DNA from: DATBFG01 sp036558645
Lineage (GTDB): Bacteria > Acidobacteriota > Terriglobia > Terriglobales > Acidobacteriaceae
Length of the DNA: 64,000 nucleotides
Direction: 5' to 3'
Assembly (NCBI GenBank): GCA_036558645.1
Contig: DATBFG010000115.1
Location: 1-64,000, forward strand
The translations under genes were made by a program, and so were the position numbers. Of this stretch, positions 8,216 through 16,892 are shown one piece after another (position 1 is the stretch's first letter; each line of letters begins with the position of its first letter). The notes below the pieces were generated by a model. The model saw only the letters and a list, made by a program, of their open reading frames with translations. It had not been told where the DNA came from and did not search any database.

Positions 8216-8936
8216 AGAAGCCTCACCTAAGGCGATCCTCAGTTTAATGAACTATACCTATACCGGCGAAGAAATATTTTCTACGCGGACTGTAAAGGTT
8301 GTCAGGGTCAATGACTACGCTCAACGAAGTCTGGATACATCGGAATCGAAACCGCTAATTTAACAATTTGGCGATGGAGACCGATGGAAGGCCTCTCAAT
8401 CATCCCTGTAAGATCTGACACTTCTCTCCTTGCCAGTTGACGTCGAAACAAGCAGGGTGTATTTACGTTCGCAATTGTAAGTGCCCAAAACTGCTAGACA
8501 GTGACGCAGAGGCCGCTCTTAAGCAATGGAGGCTTGTAAGGACTGGGAGGCGGCCTCTTCAATTTTCCTGAATGACCAGGATCCGGAATAAAAGAGAGTT
8601 TTGACAAAAGTGCAACCGGACAGGTTGATTCTTTCACTCACCACACTCAGTTCTGTTTGACGATTTACAAGGGTGTGTAGTTCGCCAATTTGGGAGTTGC
8701 CGCATCAGAAGATATCTCTCCGAACTAGGTTTGAAATTGCACTTGAGCTCCGTCCGCGGACCAGGCCAAGAAAATTGCTGCCTTGACTGCGAATCTCGGA
8801 TAGAGCTTGTCACAAAGCATTTGGTGAGTACCCGTTTTCACGCGAACACCGCCAGAACTCCTGGCGACCGACCCCGAACCTTTAGAGAATGCCTTGAGAA
8901 GAATTAAGGATCCCACCTAGAAAGGATTGCGTTGTT
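8216..8936. other. 721-base intergenic region with a diverged repeat
   Basis: No convincing gene. Bases 8393-8465 match 17058-17135 (see that entry), sharing CCTCTC, CCCTG, AAG and CAGTTGACG blocks in the same order. The 8725-8916 minus frame has no family resemblance and is not called. The 3' end supplies the leader of the propeller gene at 8937, with GAAAGG about 12 bases before its ATG. Confidence 0.5.
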
Positions 8937-10115
8937 ATGACTCGCCCGATTCTTCCAGCACTAGTTTTAGGACTCAGCTTAATGGTTCTGAGTTCTCCGG
9001 CCCTAAATCCAACGGCATCCGGCCAAGTCGTAGCCGCCCCGCAAGCTACCGCAAGTTGGGTGCGATTCGCTTTCGATGACTTTGATCAAGGTTATAACCC
9101 GTTTGAGACAGTTCTCGGCCGCAACAATGTGTCCAGGCTCGTACTGGCCTGGAAGTTCGATACAGCGGGCAGGGTTCGTTCCTCACCCATTGAATCGGGT
9201 GGAAGGGTATTCGTTAGTTCCGACGATGGGGTTCTTTATGCTCTGGACGAATCGACTGGCACGCTTATTTGGTCCGACGCATTGGGGGTTGGCGAGGATT
9301 TCGAAGACGGCCCATGCTTAGCGGATGGACTGCTCTTTACCGCAACCGAGACCGGGAATGCCTATGCCATCAATCCAGACACTGGCAACATCGTGTGGAC
9401 AACATCCGGAAGTTTCGGTGAGTTTCATGTTGGTTCGCCTGTCGTGGCGAACGGCTTGGTCTATCTGGCCAATACCGATGGCAACCTATATGCGCTGAGT
9501 GAATCTGATGGAACCGTAGTCTGGGTAGCGTCGACAGGCGGTGCGATTAATCATTCTCCTGCGCTCGCCAACAACATTCTTTATCTCGGGTCAGCCGACC
9601 ATAACCTCTACGCCTTCGATGCTCTTAATGGACACCAGCTCTGGAAGGCTCCTACAGGAAAGCTGATCCACGCCTCACCGTCGGTGTTCAACGGCAGGGT
9701 ATTTGTAGGCAGCTTTGACACATATCTATATGCTTGGAATGCTGCCACGGGGCAACAACTATGGAGGACCAAGACAGGGGATATCATTCACTCCACGGCT
9801 ACTGGTCACAACGGGATGCTCTACATCGGCTCGCAGGACACATTGCTGTACGCGTTGGACCAGGCCACAGGCACGATACGTTGGACAGTGCGTACCGGCG
9901 GTTGGATACACGATACACCTGCGGTAGCGAATGGCGTTGTCTATTTCGGATCCTGGGATAATCGGATGCGGGCAGTTGACGCGCAGTCTGGGAGGATTCT
10001 TTGGACTTTTCAAACCAATGGAATTGTCGAAGCCAATCCCGCGGTCGTAAATGGACAAGTGATCGTTGGTACTGACGCTGGGAGTATTTATGCGTTTCGA
10101 CTGAGCACAGACTGA
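8937..10115 (+). CDS. Secreted PQQ-type beta-propeller repeat protein
   Basis: 392 residues with a signal peptide (1 to about 29, ending ASGQ). From residue 75 on there are about eight repeats of the type LYALDxxTGxxxW, each followed by S-P-x-V-x-N-G-x-V-Y-x-G. This is the PQQ-like (tryptophan-docking) beta-propeller seen in BamB and quinoprotein dehydrogenases. The dehydrogenase metal and PQQ ligand motifs of methanol dehydrogenase-type enzymes are not evident. A structural or BamB-like extracytoplasmic role is therefore likelier than catalysis; that is an inference. The gene stands alone, convergent with 10240-11616. Confidence 0.88.
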   Translation: MTRPILPALVLGLSLMVLSSPALNPTASGQVVAAPQATASWVRFAFDDFDQGYNPFETVLGRNNVSRLVLAWKFDTAGRVRSSPIESGGRVFVSSDDGVLYALDESTGTLIWSDALGVGEDFEDGPCLADGLLFTATETGNAYAINPDTGNIVWTTSGSFGEFHVGSPVVANGLVYLANTDGNLYALSESDGTVVWVASTGGAINHSPALANNILYLGSADHNLYAFDALNGHQLWKAPTGKLIHASPSVFNGRVFVGSFDTYLYAWNAATGQQLWRTKTGDIIHSTATGHNGMLYIGSQDTLLYALDQATGTIRWTVRTGGWIHDTPAVANGVVYFGSWDNRMRAVDAQSGRILWTFQTNGIVEANPAVVNGQVIVGTDAGSIYAFRLSTD

Positions 10116-10132
10116 TTCGGGAGACACCCACG

Positions 10133-10221
10133 TCGGGGTGAGCCTTTCCGCGAGAACTCACCCCACGTCTGGCAGTGCTTGTCCGGAGTACTTGAGAGGC
10201 AAAGGCCCCAGATTCGGGCCT
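10133..10221. terminator. Two hairpins between convergent genes
   Basis: GGGGTGAG pairs with CTCACCCC across a 13-base loop (about 10136-10164). A second hairpin, AGGCCC/GGGCCT with a 7-base loop, lies at 10203-10221. Neither has a clear T-tract. Their position between two convergent stop codons suggests bidirectional termination. Confidence 0.45.
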
Positions 10222-10239
10222 GAACCTAGGCCGCCGCGC

Positions 10240-11616
10240 TTATGGCGTAACAACGAACTGCCGATCACTCTTCAGTATTCCTGTCGGAGTCGTGACCGTG
10301 ATGTATCCGCTTGTTGCCCCAGCGGGGACGATCGCAACGAGGTACGTGTCGTAGATCGGTCCGAAGCTCGAGGGCACACCGTTGAAGGAAACCTGCGTCG
10401 CTCCAAAAAACCCCTGACCCAGAAGTTGCACGTTTGATCCCACCTGCCCGCTTGCGGGAAGAAATTTCACGAATGGTGCCAGTTTGAGGTCCAAACTGTA
10501 AAACGTGCCATCCCCTGCGCTTCCGCCCACGGCGGTAGTTCCATAAAGGAGACCGTTAGTCTGCTGTACCAGTGCGGCTTGGGGACTTGCACCTGTATCC
10601 CAATCAAAGGCGTGGAGCACCTTGAAAACTCCTGTAGGACCTAGGCGGAATAACACTCCCCATCCGTGTGCACCGCCCAAGTTATTGGTCCCATAAAAAT
10701 TTCCATCGGTTGCCTGCACAAGGCCTCCTACCTCATTGTTTCCATCAGTGCCACCCGTGAAATTGTGCAGGACGATAACATTGCCGTGCGGCTTCAATTT
10801 GAATGCGACTCCTCCTCCGGAGGCTCCGCCTTGTGCCGTAACCCCATAAAAATTGCCATCCATGCCCTGAACAAGCGGCGCGTAGGGGTTCGCGCCGTGA
10901 TTCCAATCGAAATGGTAGAGCACGGTGAAGTCTCCCCAGCGGCTGATCCGGAAAATAGTCCCGTACCCGTAGGCGCCTCCCTCAAACGTAGTTCCGTAAA
11001 AATTCCCGTCAGCGGCTTGTACAAGCGGCGCATAAGGGGAGGAACCGTCAGAGCCGGTGAAAACATGCAGCAAGGTGAATTTACCCGAGGCTGAAATCTT
11101 GTATATCGAGCCATGAGTATTGCTTGTTCCAACAGTGGTGCCGAAGAAATTACCTCCAATGCTTTGGAGCGGCGCCGCGTTGGGATAGGCTCCATCATCA
11201 CCGCCACTGAAGCTGTATAAGGTGCCGACGCCTCCATTATCCGCGCGCATATTGAAAACTGTCCCAAAGCCAGCGTCCCCGCCAAACGTGCCGGTGCCAT
11301 AGTAATAGCCGTCAAGGCCGAGACTAAGGCCACCCACTGGCGCTTTCCCATCGCTGATATTGAAGCTGTGTAGTACGGTCAATTGCCCTTCGGTCGTCAG
11401 GCTAAATGCGCTGCCGAGTCCGTCCGTCCATATATCGTCCGTCGATGTGTACAAGTAGCCGTGCCGGCCCTGGCTGATAGTGCCGGAGTAGCGCGGATTG
11501 CTTGGATCCCCTGCGTGAGTGCCGAAGTTGTAAAGGACCTTGTAAGTTTGCGCTGACAGGATTGCGGTGCTTAGAAGCAACCCGAACGCCAGCCGAGACA
11601 CAAATTTGAACTTCAT
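10240..11616 (-). CDS. Secreted GloVer repeat protein with C-terminal IPT/TIG domain
   Basis: 458 residues. Signal peptide 1-22 (LLLSTAILSAQ), then about seven GloVer units (LYNF/LHVF ... DG ... GNFYGTT ... GTIFRIS). The last about 85 residues form an immunoglobulin-like IPT/TIG domain (PFVKFLPASGQVGSNVQLLG, then FFGATQVSFNG, ending TPTGILKSDRQFVVTP). It is the only full GloVer-TIG architecture in the window. It shows what the fragment at 2723-2875 belonged to. Repeats use GNFYGT rather than the GNLYGT of the other three paralogues, so it is from a different branch. Extracellular role; function unknown. Confidence 0.9.
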   Translation of the reverse strand: MKFKFVSRLAFGLLLSTAILSAQTYKVLYNFGTHAGDPSNPRYSGTISQGRHGYLYTSTDDIWTDGLGSAFSLTTEGQLTVLHSFNISDGKAPVGGLSLGLDGYYYGTGTFGGDAGFGTVFNMRADNGGVGTLYSFSGGDDGAYPNAAPLQSIGGNFFGTTVGTSNTHGSIYKISASGKFTLLHVFTGSDGSSPYAPLVQAADGNFYGTTFEGGAYGYGTIFRISRWGDFTVLYHFDWNHGANPYAPLVQGMDGNFYGVTAQGGASGGGVAFKLKPHGNVIVLHNFTGGTDGNNEVGGLVQATDGNFYGTNNLGGAHGWGVLFRLGPTGVFKVLHAFDWDTGASPQAALVQQTNGLLYGTTAVGGSAGDGTFYSLDLKLAPFVKFLPASGQVGSNVQLLGQGFFGATQVSFNGVPSSFGPIYDTYLVAIVPAGATSGYITVTTPTGILKSDRQFVVTP

Positions 11617-12183
11617 AAAAACTCCTCAACGGTTGCACCTGGGGTGGAATGCCCGACGCGTAGCGGAACAACCAACACGCCGGCTCTGGCAGCCCAACAA
11701 CACGGATGCACAACATGCTCGGTCGGCTTAACAGAGAAGGCCTTCCATGGTGTGAATGGAAAAAACGCATTTGAGCACCTCAACGATTGCCACGAGATGA
11801 CGGAGTCTGGGACCGTGAGACATAACGTATTCTCCCTAGGCCGCGCCGGTCGGCTCCGGCTACATTCGGCGCATTGCGGTGGACAAAATGGCTCTGATCG
11901 CGTGAATCAGTGGGTGCGAGCTGACCGCACAACCTTGCTACGAGGTCTTGAGTAAAGTCAGTGCGGTTGGTCACACGTGAGTACCCTTCGATCACTCTGA
12001 TAAAGGCATTCCTTCAGCCGAAATCAACCTTGCGGAGCTGCTGAAAGACGCGCAATCAATCCGGCAACTGACTCTTGACCGTCTAGCGCCGAGGCAGAAA
12101 TTGTTCTCCCTCTTCCTGTGAGGAAAGTCACCCGTGGGGCAGGGTTTCTGGAGAGTACTTTTGCACGTGTAGGAGTTTGTTTT
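11617..12183. other. 567-base intergenic region, nothing recognised
   Basis: Upstream region of the minus-strand GloVer gene. Short open frames on both strands lack family resemblance and ribosome-binding sites. The right end supplies AGGAG (about 12169) for the broken zinc-ribbon gene starting at 12184. Confidence 0.4.
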
Positions 12184-12402
12184 ATGGTCTGTAGGCTATG
12201 TGGCTCGGAGAAACCGAGAGACTTCATTGGAGAACTCGCTATTCATTTTCCCGGTCGTGAAGGTCTGAAGAAGCCCGTGGTGTTGGTATTTCCGTAACTG
12301 AGGACTTGCCTTGATTGTGGCTTCGTAGAATTTAATCTTTCTGGTGAAGGGTTAGAGCAGCTTAGGAGCGGATTTTTACTGCTCAGCCTCGTTCGAGAGT
12401 AA
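12184..12402 (+). pseudogene. Small zinc-ribbon protein gene with internal stop
   Basis: From ATG 12184 (AGGAG about 11 bases upstream) the frame reads MVCRLCGSEKPRDFIGELAI then HFPGREGLKKPVVLVFP, then an in-frame TAA at 12295-12297. It continues in the same frame as LRTCLDCGFVEFNLSGEGLE to a TAA at 12400. The two CxxC knuckles and the FP-x-L-x-x-CLxCG junction match the second copy at 15933-16161, where the stop position is Gln (FPQLLVCLGCG). One base change (GAA or CAA to TAA) explains the stop. Without read-through only half the zinc site would be made. It is a family of unknown function that I associate with Acidobacteriota. Confidence 0.75.
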
Positions 12403-12529
12403 TGACAATTCTCAGGGCGGTGTCTAGGGTCGTAGAAGTTTCGTCGCCACCGTTGACTTCAAACAGATAGCCTGGCCTAGCACCGTACCAGTATCCCCGA
12501 AGAGCAAGCCTGAGTGAGAACGTACCTGG

Positions 12530-14287
12530 CTACGGTTTCGGATCCACCCAGTCATCATCGCCCAACCCATGGCTCGCACGGTAAGCACTGACAGCCTCTT
12601 CGATGGTGGCGAAGAACGTGTGCTCCCCGAGGCGTGCAAACAAGCCGAAACGTTTCAGCTTGTCCTTTACGGGATCCTTCATTTCAGCAAAACATAATTC
12701 GATACGGGCAGCGTGCAGGGCGTCATCAAGATCGCTGAGGACGTCGGCTGCAGTGACGTCGACGCTGGTAACAGGTTCCGCAGCAACTACGAGCCAGTGT
12801 ACTGGACTCGGTGAGTTGGCAACCGCCTCAAGGGCCCGTTGACGAAACAAATCGGCGTTCGCGAAGAACAGCGGCGCATCCCATCGGAACAATACGAGGC
12901 CTGGGATCAGGCGTCCCTCCGGATACCGAGTGATGTCGTGATAGCCCTTGACGCGATCGACGCTGCCGAGCACAGCGGAATGCGGACGCCAGCCATCCCA
13001 GAGGAACTCAATCACCGCAATCACGATCGCGAGTGAGATTCCCGGAATCGCGCCGAACACGGCCACGCCTGCGAAGCAGGCCATCGAAAGCCAGAACTCC
13101 CAACGCTGGATCCGATAAATGCGGCGCAGGTCGCTAATTTCAAAAAGGCCGATCGCAGCGGCAATGACGACAGCAGCCAGTGCCGTGTGTGGCAGATTTT
13201 GCATCAACTGGGGAGCCAGTATCAGCAGTACCGCAATGGCAACTGCACCTACAACCCCAGTAACCTGAGATTTGGCACCTGCCGCCTCGGCAACCGGCGT
13301 GCGTGATGAGCTGCTACTGATCGGGAAACCCTGAAAGAACGCGGCTGCGAGATTGGCGATGCCGAGGCCTATCATCTCTTGATTTGGATTTACTGGCGCA
13401 CGGAGGCGTGCCGCATAGGTTCGGGATAAGACGCTCGTGTCCGCGAATGAAACCAGAGCCACTGCGACGCCGCCCATGAGGATTGGCACCAAGTCGTCAA
13501 CCTGAGCAAACGGCACACGAGGTGATGGCAACCCGTGAGGCAGAGGACCGAGCACGGACACCCCGGCTCGCTTGGCGAAGTCGAAGGCCGCGACTGCAAC
13601 TGTGGCGGCGATCACGCCGATCAGGATGCCGGGAATGCGTGGCCAGCGTTTGAGGAACAGTATCAGAGCTAGCGTGCTGGCGCCGATCAGCAGGGTCACA
13701 ATGTTCGTGTTGCCTGCCATCACCTTTTCAGCAATTCCCCACGCCTGGCGAAGCGGACCTTCCGCCTTGACGGAAAAGCCGAACAACTTCGGGAGTTGGC
13801 TAAGCAGCACGGTGAGGGCAATGCCATTCATATACCCGTAGCGGATCGGCTTCGAGAGCAGCTCCGTAATGAAGCCGAGACGCGCCAATCCTGCGCCCAC
13901 GCACACAGCTCCGGAAACGATCGCCATCATTCCAGCCAAGGCAACCGCACGTTGTGGGTCACCTGCAGAAAGGGGCGCGACGACTGTGAGAATCAAAGGC
14001 GCAAGGGCCGAGTCCGGGCCCAGGACGAGAATGCGGCTCGGGCCGAACAATGCATATGCCAGCAACGGCACAATGGTCGCGTAGAGCCCGTTGATACCAG
14101 GTACACCGGATGCCTCGGCGTACGCAATGCCAACTGGTACGAGCATAGTCGTCATCACCAAGCCAGCGACCAGATCGTGTCGCAGCCAAGGCAACTCATA
14201 CTTACGAAGCATGTCGAATCCGGTAAAGCAGCGTGTCCAGCCGGTTCGGCTTGCGCTTTCCGTGCGATGGCGATGTTCCAATAGCAA
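12530..14287 (-). CDS. SulP family anion transporter with STAS domain
   Basis: 585 residues. After a cytoplasmic N-terminus there are 10-12 hydrophobic segments (about residues 45-440). The SulP signature region is LVAGLVMTTMLVPVGIAYAEASGV, followed by the GPDSALAPL segment. A C-terminal STAS domain (about 450-560) includes LVLFRWDAPLFFANADLF and VTSVDVTAADVLSDL. Likely an inner-membrane sulfate, bicarbonate or other anion transporter. The SulP-STAS order and length are canonical. I keep the TTG start at 14287 because GAGG lies 7 bases upstream; an ATG at 14212 (MLRKYELPW) is the alternative and has no Shine-Dalgarno sequence. Not linked to sulfate-assimilation genes here. Confidence 0.92.
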   Translation of the reverse strand: MLLEHRHRTESASRTGWTRCFTGFDMLRKYELPWLRHDLVAGLVMTTMLVPVGIAYAEASGVPGINGLYATIVPLLAYALFGPSRILVLGPDSALAPLILTVVAPLSAGDPQRAVALAGMMAIVSGAVCVGAGLARLGFITELLSKPIRYGYMNGIALTVLLSQLPKLFGFSVKAEGPLRQAWGIAEKVMAGNTNIVTLLIGASTLALILFLKRWPRIPGILIGVIAATVAVAAFDFAKRAGVSVLGPLPHGLPSPRVPFAQVDDLVPILMGGVAVALVSFADTSVLSRTYAARLRAPVNPNQEMIGLGIANLAAAFFQGFPISSSSSRTPVAEAAGAKSQVTGVVGAVAIAVLLILAPQLMQNLPHTALAAVVIAAAIGLFEISDLRRIYRIQRWEFWLSMACFAGVAVFGAIPGISLAIVIAVIEFLWDGWRPHSAVLGSVDRVKGYHDITRYPEGRLIPGLVLFRWDAPLFFANADLFRQRALEAVANSPSPVHWLVVAAEPVTSVDVTAADVLSDLDDALHAARIELCFAEMKDPVKDKLKRFGLFARLGEHTFFATIEEAVSAYRASHGLGDDDWVDPKP

Positions 14288-14539
14288 TCCTCAACGATCC
14301 TTATAGTTCAATCTTGCAGTCTTCCATGCTGCCCCAAAGCGGAAAAGGCTGAGTTTCTTTGTCACAGTTTCCTCTGTCGCCTTAAGTTGAGTAACAGCAA
14401 AATACGCAAGTACACTTCTTTCGCCTCTAGGAAGAGCAGTTCCCGCCACTTGAAAGCACACCCCCTGAGGCGACCCGCAACAGATCAGGCATGAATCCAA
14501 GAAAGGAGAATTTTCGACTTCGAGCAGCCGGGAAGTACC

Positions 14540-14971
14540 CTAGTTAATGATCAAAATGAGCGTGGCAGAGCTTCCACCGATCGGACATCCCATATCGTCA
14601 AACGATGCCTGAGACCTCACTGAAATCTGCACACTGCTTCCTACCGAGCCGCCAGAGGAATCAAAGGTCTGCGGAGTAATACTAGTCTGAAGGTGGTGTG
14701 AGTCTAGGAACGTCGTCTGCAACGAGTTTCCGTTCCACATGATCTGCGATTGAGAAGTAAAACCGCTTCCCGTCACCGTCAGCACAACTGAGTCCGCGTT
14801 GCTGGGGACGCTGTCGGGCGATAGGGAAGCAACTTCGGGCTGCGCCACTCCTTGACAGCTAAGGAATACCCCATTGCAGGTCCAACCAGATAACAGTAGG
14901 GTTAGTGTTCCGATGAGAGCAATGCGAGTCAGTGGAAAAGGTTTACAGGCGCTAGCAAGGGAAGAGCGCAT
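14540..14971 (-). CDS. Exported protein with IPT/TIG domain
   Basis: 143 residues. N-terminal export signal about 1-37, with a hydrophobic core (IALIGTLTLLLSGWTC) that could be a lipobox ending at Cys32, although LSGWTC is atypical. Residues 47-140 are one IPT/TIG domain (VASLSPDSVPSNADSVVLTV, then TGSGFTSQSQIMWNGNSL). An expected C-terminal partner domain is absent, so this is a stand-alone TIG protein. Two Cys in the mature part (GVFLSCQG and DMGCPIGG) could form a disulfide. Function unknown. The gene is monocistronic. Confidence 0.75.
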   Translation of the reverse strand: MRSSLASACKPFPLTRIALIGTLTLLLSGWTCNGVFLSCQGVAQPEVASLSPDSVPSNADSVVLTVTGSGFTSQSQIMWNGNSLQTTFLDSHHLQTSITPQTFDSSGGSVGSSVQISVRSQASFDDMGCPIGGSSATLILIIN

Positions 14972-15144
14972 ACGACCTCCCTATCACGAGCGCCGGTCAT
15001 TTTACACCTTTATGATCTTTCCTTGAGGTTTGCGGTCACGCCTTAGATCACGATTTATCATCAACTGCCGCGCAGCACGATAACGTCGGCGACGCCAAGG
15101 TGCTTCGCCTCAGCTCGTGGCGGTTCGTTTTTGATTTCGCCTGT

Positions 15145-15576
15145 CTACGCCGCGACCTCGAACTTGATCATGGGAACAACACCGAGTTGTTGCATGAGGC
15201 TAAGGGAATCCCACTCGTGCCATTCCTGAACGATTCTTCCACCGGAAATGCGATGAATGGATATGCCAGTGATGCTAAACCGCTTGCCTGTTGGAGCGAT
15301 GCCTAAGAACTCTCCCTGATGCGTACCACTCATTGTCCATCGCGTGACGACATGTTGCATGCCATCGGTCAGTTGCTCCTGCACTTCACGATGAAAGTCG
15401 GGAAACGCAGTAAATAGAGAATCGAAAAACTGCATCAGCGGTTCACCTCTGAGTTCTCCCACCAACGGCAGGTGAAAAGTGCTGTCACGTAGAAGATCCC
15501 GCATCACCGACATGTCCTGCTCGTTCATGCCGTGAGTAATCAAGCATCGAACAATTGCTGTGTTGGAAGCGCTCAT
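15145..15576 (-). CDS. SnoaL-like / ester cyclase family protein
   Basis: 143 residues of the NTF2-like SnoaL fold: an N-terminal helix, FFDSLFTAFPDFHREVQEQL near 50-68, VTRWTMSGTHQGEFLGIAPT near 78-97, and FSITGISIHRISGGRIVQEW near 100-119. This is the predicted ester cyclase (polyketide cyclase-like) pattern, where FPDF, the W-x-x-x-G-T-H-x-G segment and the closing HEWDSLSLMQQLG are conserved. The start is supported by AGGAGG upstream (15583 area). Catalysis is unproven for most members, so a specific reaction cannot be given. Confidence 0.85.
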   Translation of the reverse strand: MSASNTAIVRCLITHGMNEQDMSVMRDLLRDSTFHLPLVGELRGEPLMQFFDSLFTAFPDFHREVQEQLTDGMQHVVTRWTMSGTHQGEFLGIAPTGKRFSITGISIHRISGGRIVQEWHEWDSLSLMQQLGVVPMIKFEVAA

Positions 15577-15676
15577 AATGACGTCCCTCCTTGGCAGGCG
15601 TATGTCATGCTTCGATGTTCAAAAGCATGAAGTTCAGTGAGGTTGGTCAGGAGCCGCACGCCAAATGTTTCCGTGC

Positions 15677-15940
15677 CTAGGCAGCATGCCCACTTTTCGG
15701 TTCTGTGCAGTGGCGCAGCACAAGCAATGCGTTGAGTGCGCCATCAATAGCTCGTTCTTCGTCAATGTTGTCATTAGGCATTACGAAAAGTTCCCGAGCG
15801 CGCCGGATGAGTGCTTTCTCAGCTTCGGCGATGCGTTCCCGCTGTTTCTGTTTATCTTTCTCGAACAGTGCGGCTCTGTACAGGTCGCGCCATGTCTGTA
15901 CGCTGGTAACCGTACATGCGGAACTGTTTCGATCACACAT
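15677..15940 (-). CDS. Small helical protein coupled to a zinc-ribbon gene, function unknown
   Basis: 87 residues, mostly helical and charged: SVQTWRDLYRAALFEKDKQK, then a run rich in Glu/Arg, then NIDEERAIDGALNALLVL. The W-R-D-L-Y-x-A-A-L-F-E opening followed by R-I-A-E-A-E-x-A-L-x-x-R-A-R-E-L is a pattern I associate with small acidobacterial hypothetical proteins. Its ATG overlaps the end of the zinc-ribbon gene in the frame that gene would use if its one-base frameshift were corrected (ATGTGTGA overlap). This indicates translational coupling in the ancestral pair. No function known. Confidence 0.7.
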   Translation of the reverse strand: MCDRNSSACTVTSVQTWRDLYRAALFEKDKQKQRERIAEAEKALIRRARELFVMPNDNIDEERAIDGALNALLVLRHCTEPKSGHAA

Positions 15941-16161
15941 AGGCCTTTATTCGCACCTTCAGCGCACGACTGCTTTGTTCGAGAAGTTCCAAATCATCTC
16001 CGGAAAGGGTGAGCTCTGCGAGGCCCACAGCCTAGGCACACCAGAAGCTGCGGGAACGTCAAGATACGTGGCTTGTCCAAACCTTCGAAAGCGGACAAGG
16101 GAACACAGATTTCCGCATCAAAGATTTTATGATTCTCGGATTGACACTGCCTGCAAGTCAC
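15933..16161 (-). pseudogene. Small zinc-ribbon protein gene with frameshift
   Basis: GTG start at 16161 with GGGAGG about 8 bases upstream. It reads VTCRQCQSENHKIFDAEICV, then LDKPRILTFPQLLVCLGCG, after which the frame turns to PRRAHPFRR and stops at 15994. Removing one base just after the second CxxC (near 16020) restores LAELTLSGDDLELLEQ and continues to a TGA at 15933. That end overlaps the next gene's ATG by 8 bases. Both the restored sequence and the overlap argue for a recent one-base insertion (or a sequencing error). Same family as 12184-12402. Four Cys in two CxxC pairs imply zinc binding. Confidence 0.75.
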
Positions 16162-16263
16162 GCTGCGTCCTCCCAATCCGTGGGCCAATTATCGGAGTGG
16201 ACAGTGCCAGGAGATGTGAGAAAGCGCACATTCGATTGTGACGTGGACCACGCCTTGGCTCTG

Positions 16264-16509
16264 CTAATCGTCGGATTTCCCACTTCCTGCCCCTGGTCGC
16301 TTAGTAGAAGTAAAGGAGAACATTACTAGCTCGGGTTCTGGTTCGTTGGTTTTGTGGCCAACGACCTCCGCCTCAGCCTTCAACCAATCTTCCAGATCAT
16401 GCCCGGGTTCACCGCCACGCTCTTGAAAGAAAGCAAGAGCGCGCTTGCGAATCAACTCCAGAGTAGGTTCGAGAGAACTCTCCGTTGCGCACGATTCTTG
16501 AACAGGCAT
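16264..16509 (-). CDS. DUF2934 family small protein
   Basis: 81 residues. The centre carries the DUF2934 signature: I-R-K-R-A-L-A-F-F-Q-E-R-G-G-E-P-G-H-D-L-E-D-W-L-K-A-E-A-E at about residues 20-48. The motif is widespread in short proteins of Acidobacteriota and some Proteobacteria; its function is unknown. The tail is polar and probably disordered. GGGAGG precedes the ATG. It lies in a run of small minus-strand genes (15677-16892) but is separated from them by more than 100 bases on each side. Confidence 0.85.
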   Translation of the reverse strand: MPVQESCATESSLEPTLELIRKRALAFFQERGGEPGHDLEDWLKAEAEVVGHKTNEPEPELVMFSFTSTKRPGAGSGKSDD

Positions 16510-16649
16510 GGGACACCTCCCTCAAAAACCACCTTCTCTTTTCAGATGGCCCGGTGGCTGTGATAATCGCCACCGACAAGATCGTTAGACAGGCCGAGCA
16601 GATCGACAAAATGGAGCACTCAGGCCACTAGGCAGCTACACTCATTAAC

Positions 16650-16892
16650 CTAGGCTGCAATACCGTTCTTGCTTGCCATATGCACGAGGGGACGCGGAAT
16701 CGTGACCCGTCGCGTACGCCCGGTTTTCTTCTGTTGAGCATCGATGACGACGAAGTCATCTGTCAAAACGATCGGCTCGTCGAGAAAATCAAATGCTTCT
16801 CCATACAACTTCATCTGAGTTCCTTTTGTAAAGCCAAGTCGCTGGAGGCGTTGGCGGAGACCAACCTGCTTGTCGGTCATAGAACCATCCAA
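16650..16892 (-). CDS. Small conserved-looking hypothetical protein
   Basis: 80 residues: an N-terminal basic helix (LRQRLQRLGFTKG), then a beta-rich part (MKLYGEAFDFLDEPIVLTDD, FVVIDAQQKKTGRTRRVTIP) and a short tail. The Y-G-E-x-F-D/E ... V-D-A-x-x-K-K-S/T-G-x-x-R-R-V-x-I-P pattern is one I associate with short acidobacterial proteins of unknown function. An internal ATG at 16880 is an equally good start. No catalytic motif is visible. Confidence 0.6.
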   Translation of the reverse strand: MDGSMTDKQVGLRQRLQRLGFTKGTQMKLYGEAFDFLDEPIVLTDDFVVIDAQQKKTGRTRRVTIPRPLVHMASKNGIAA

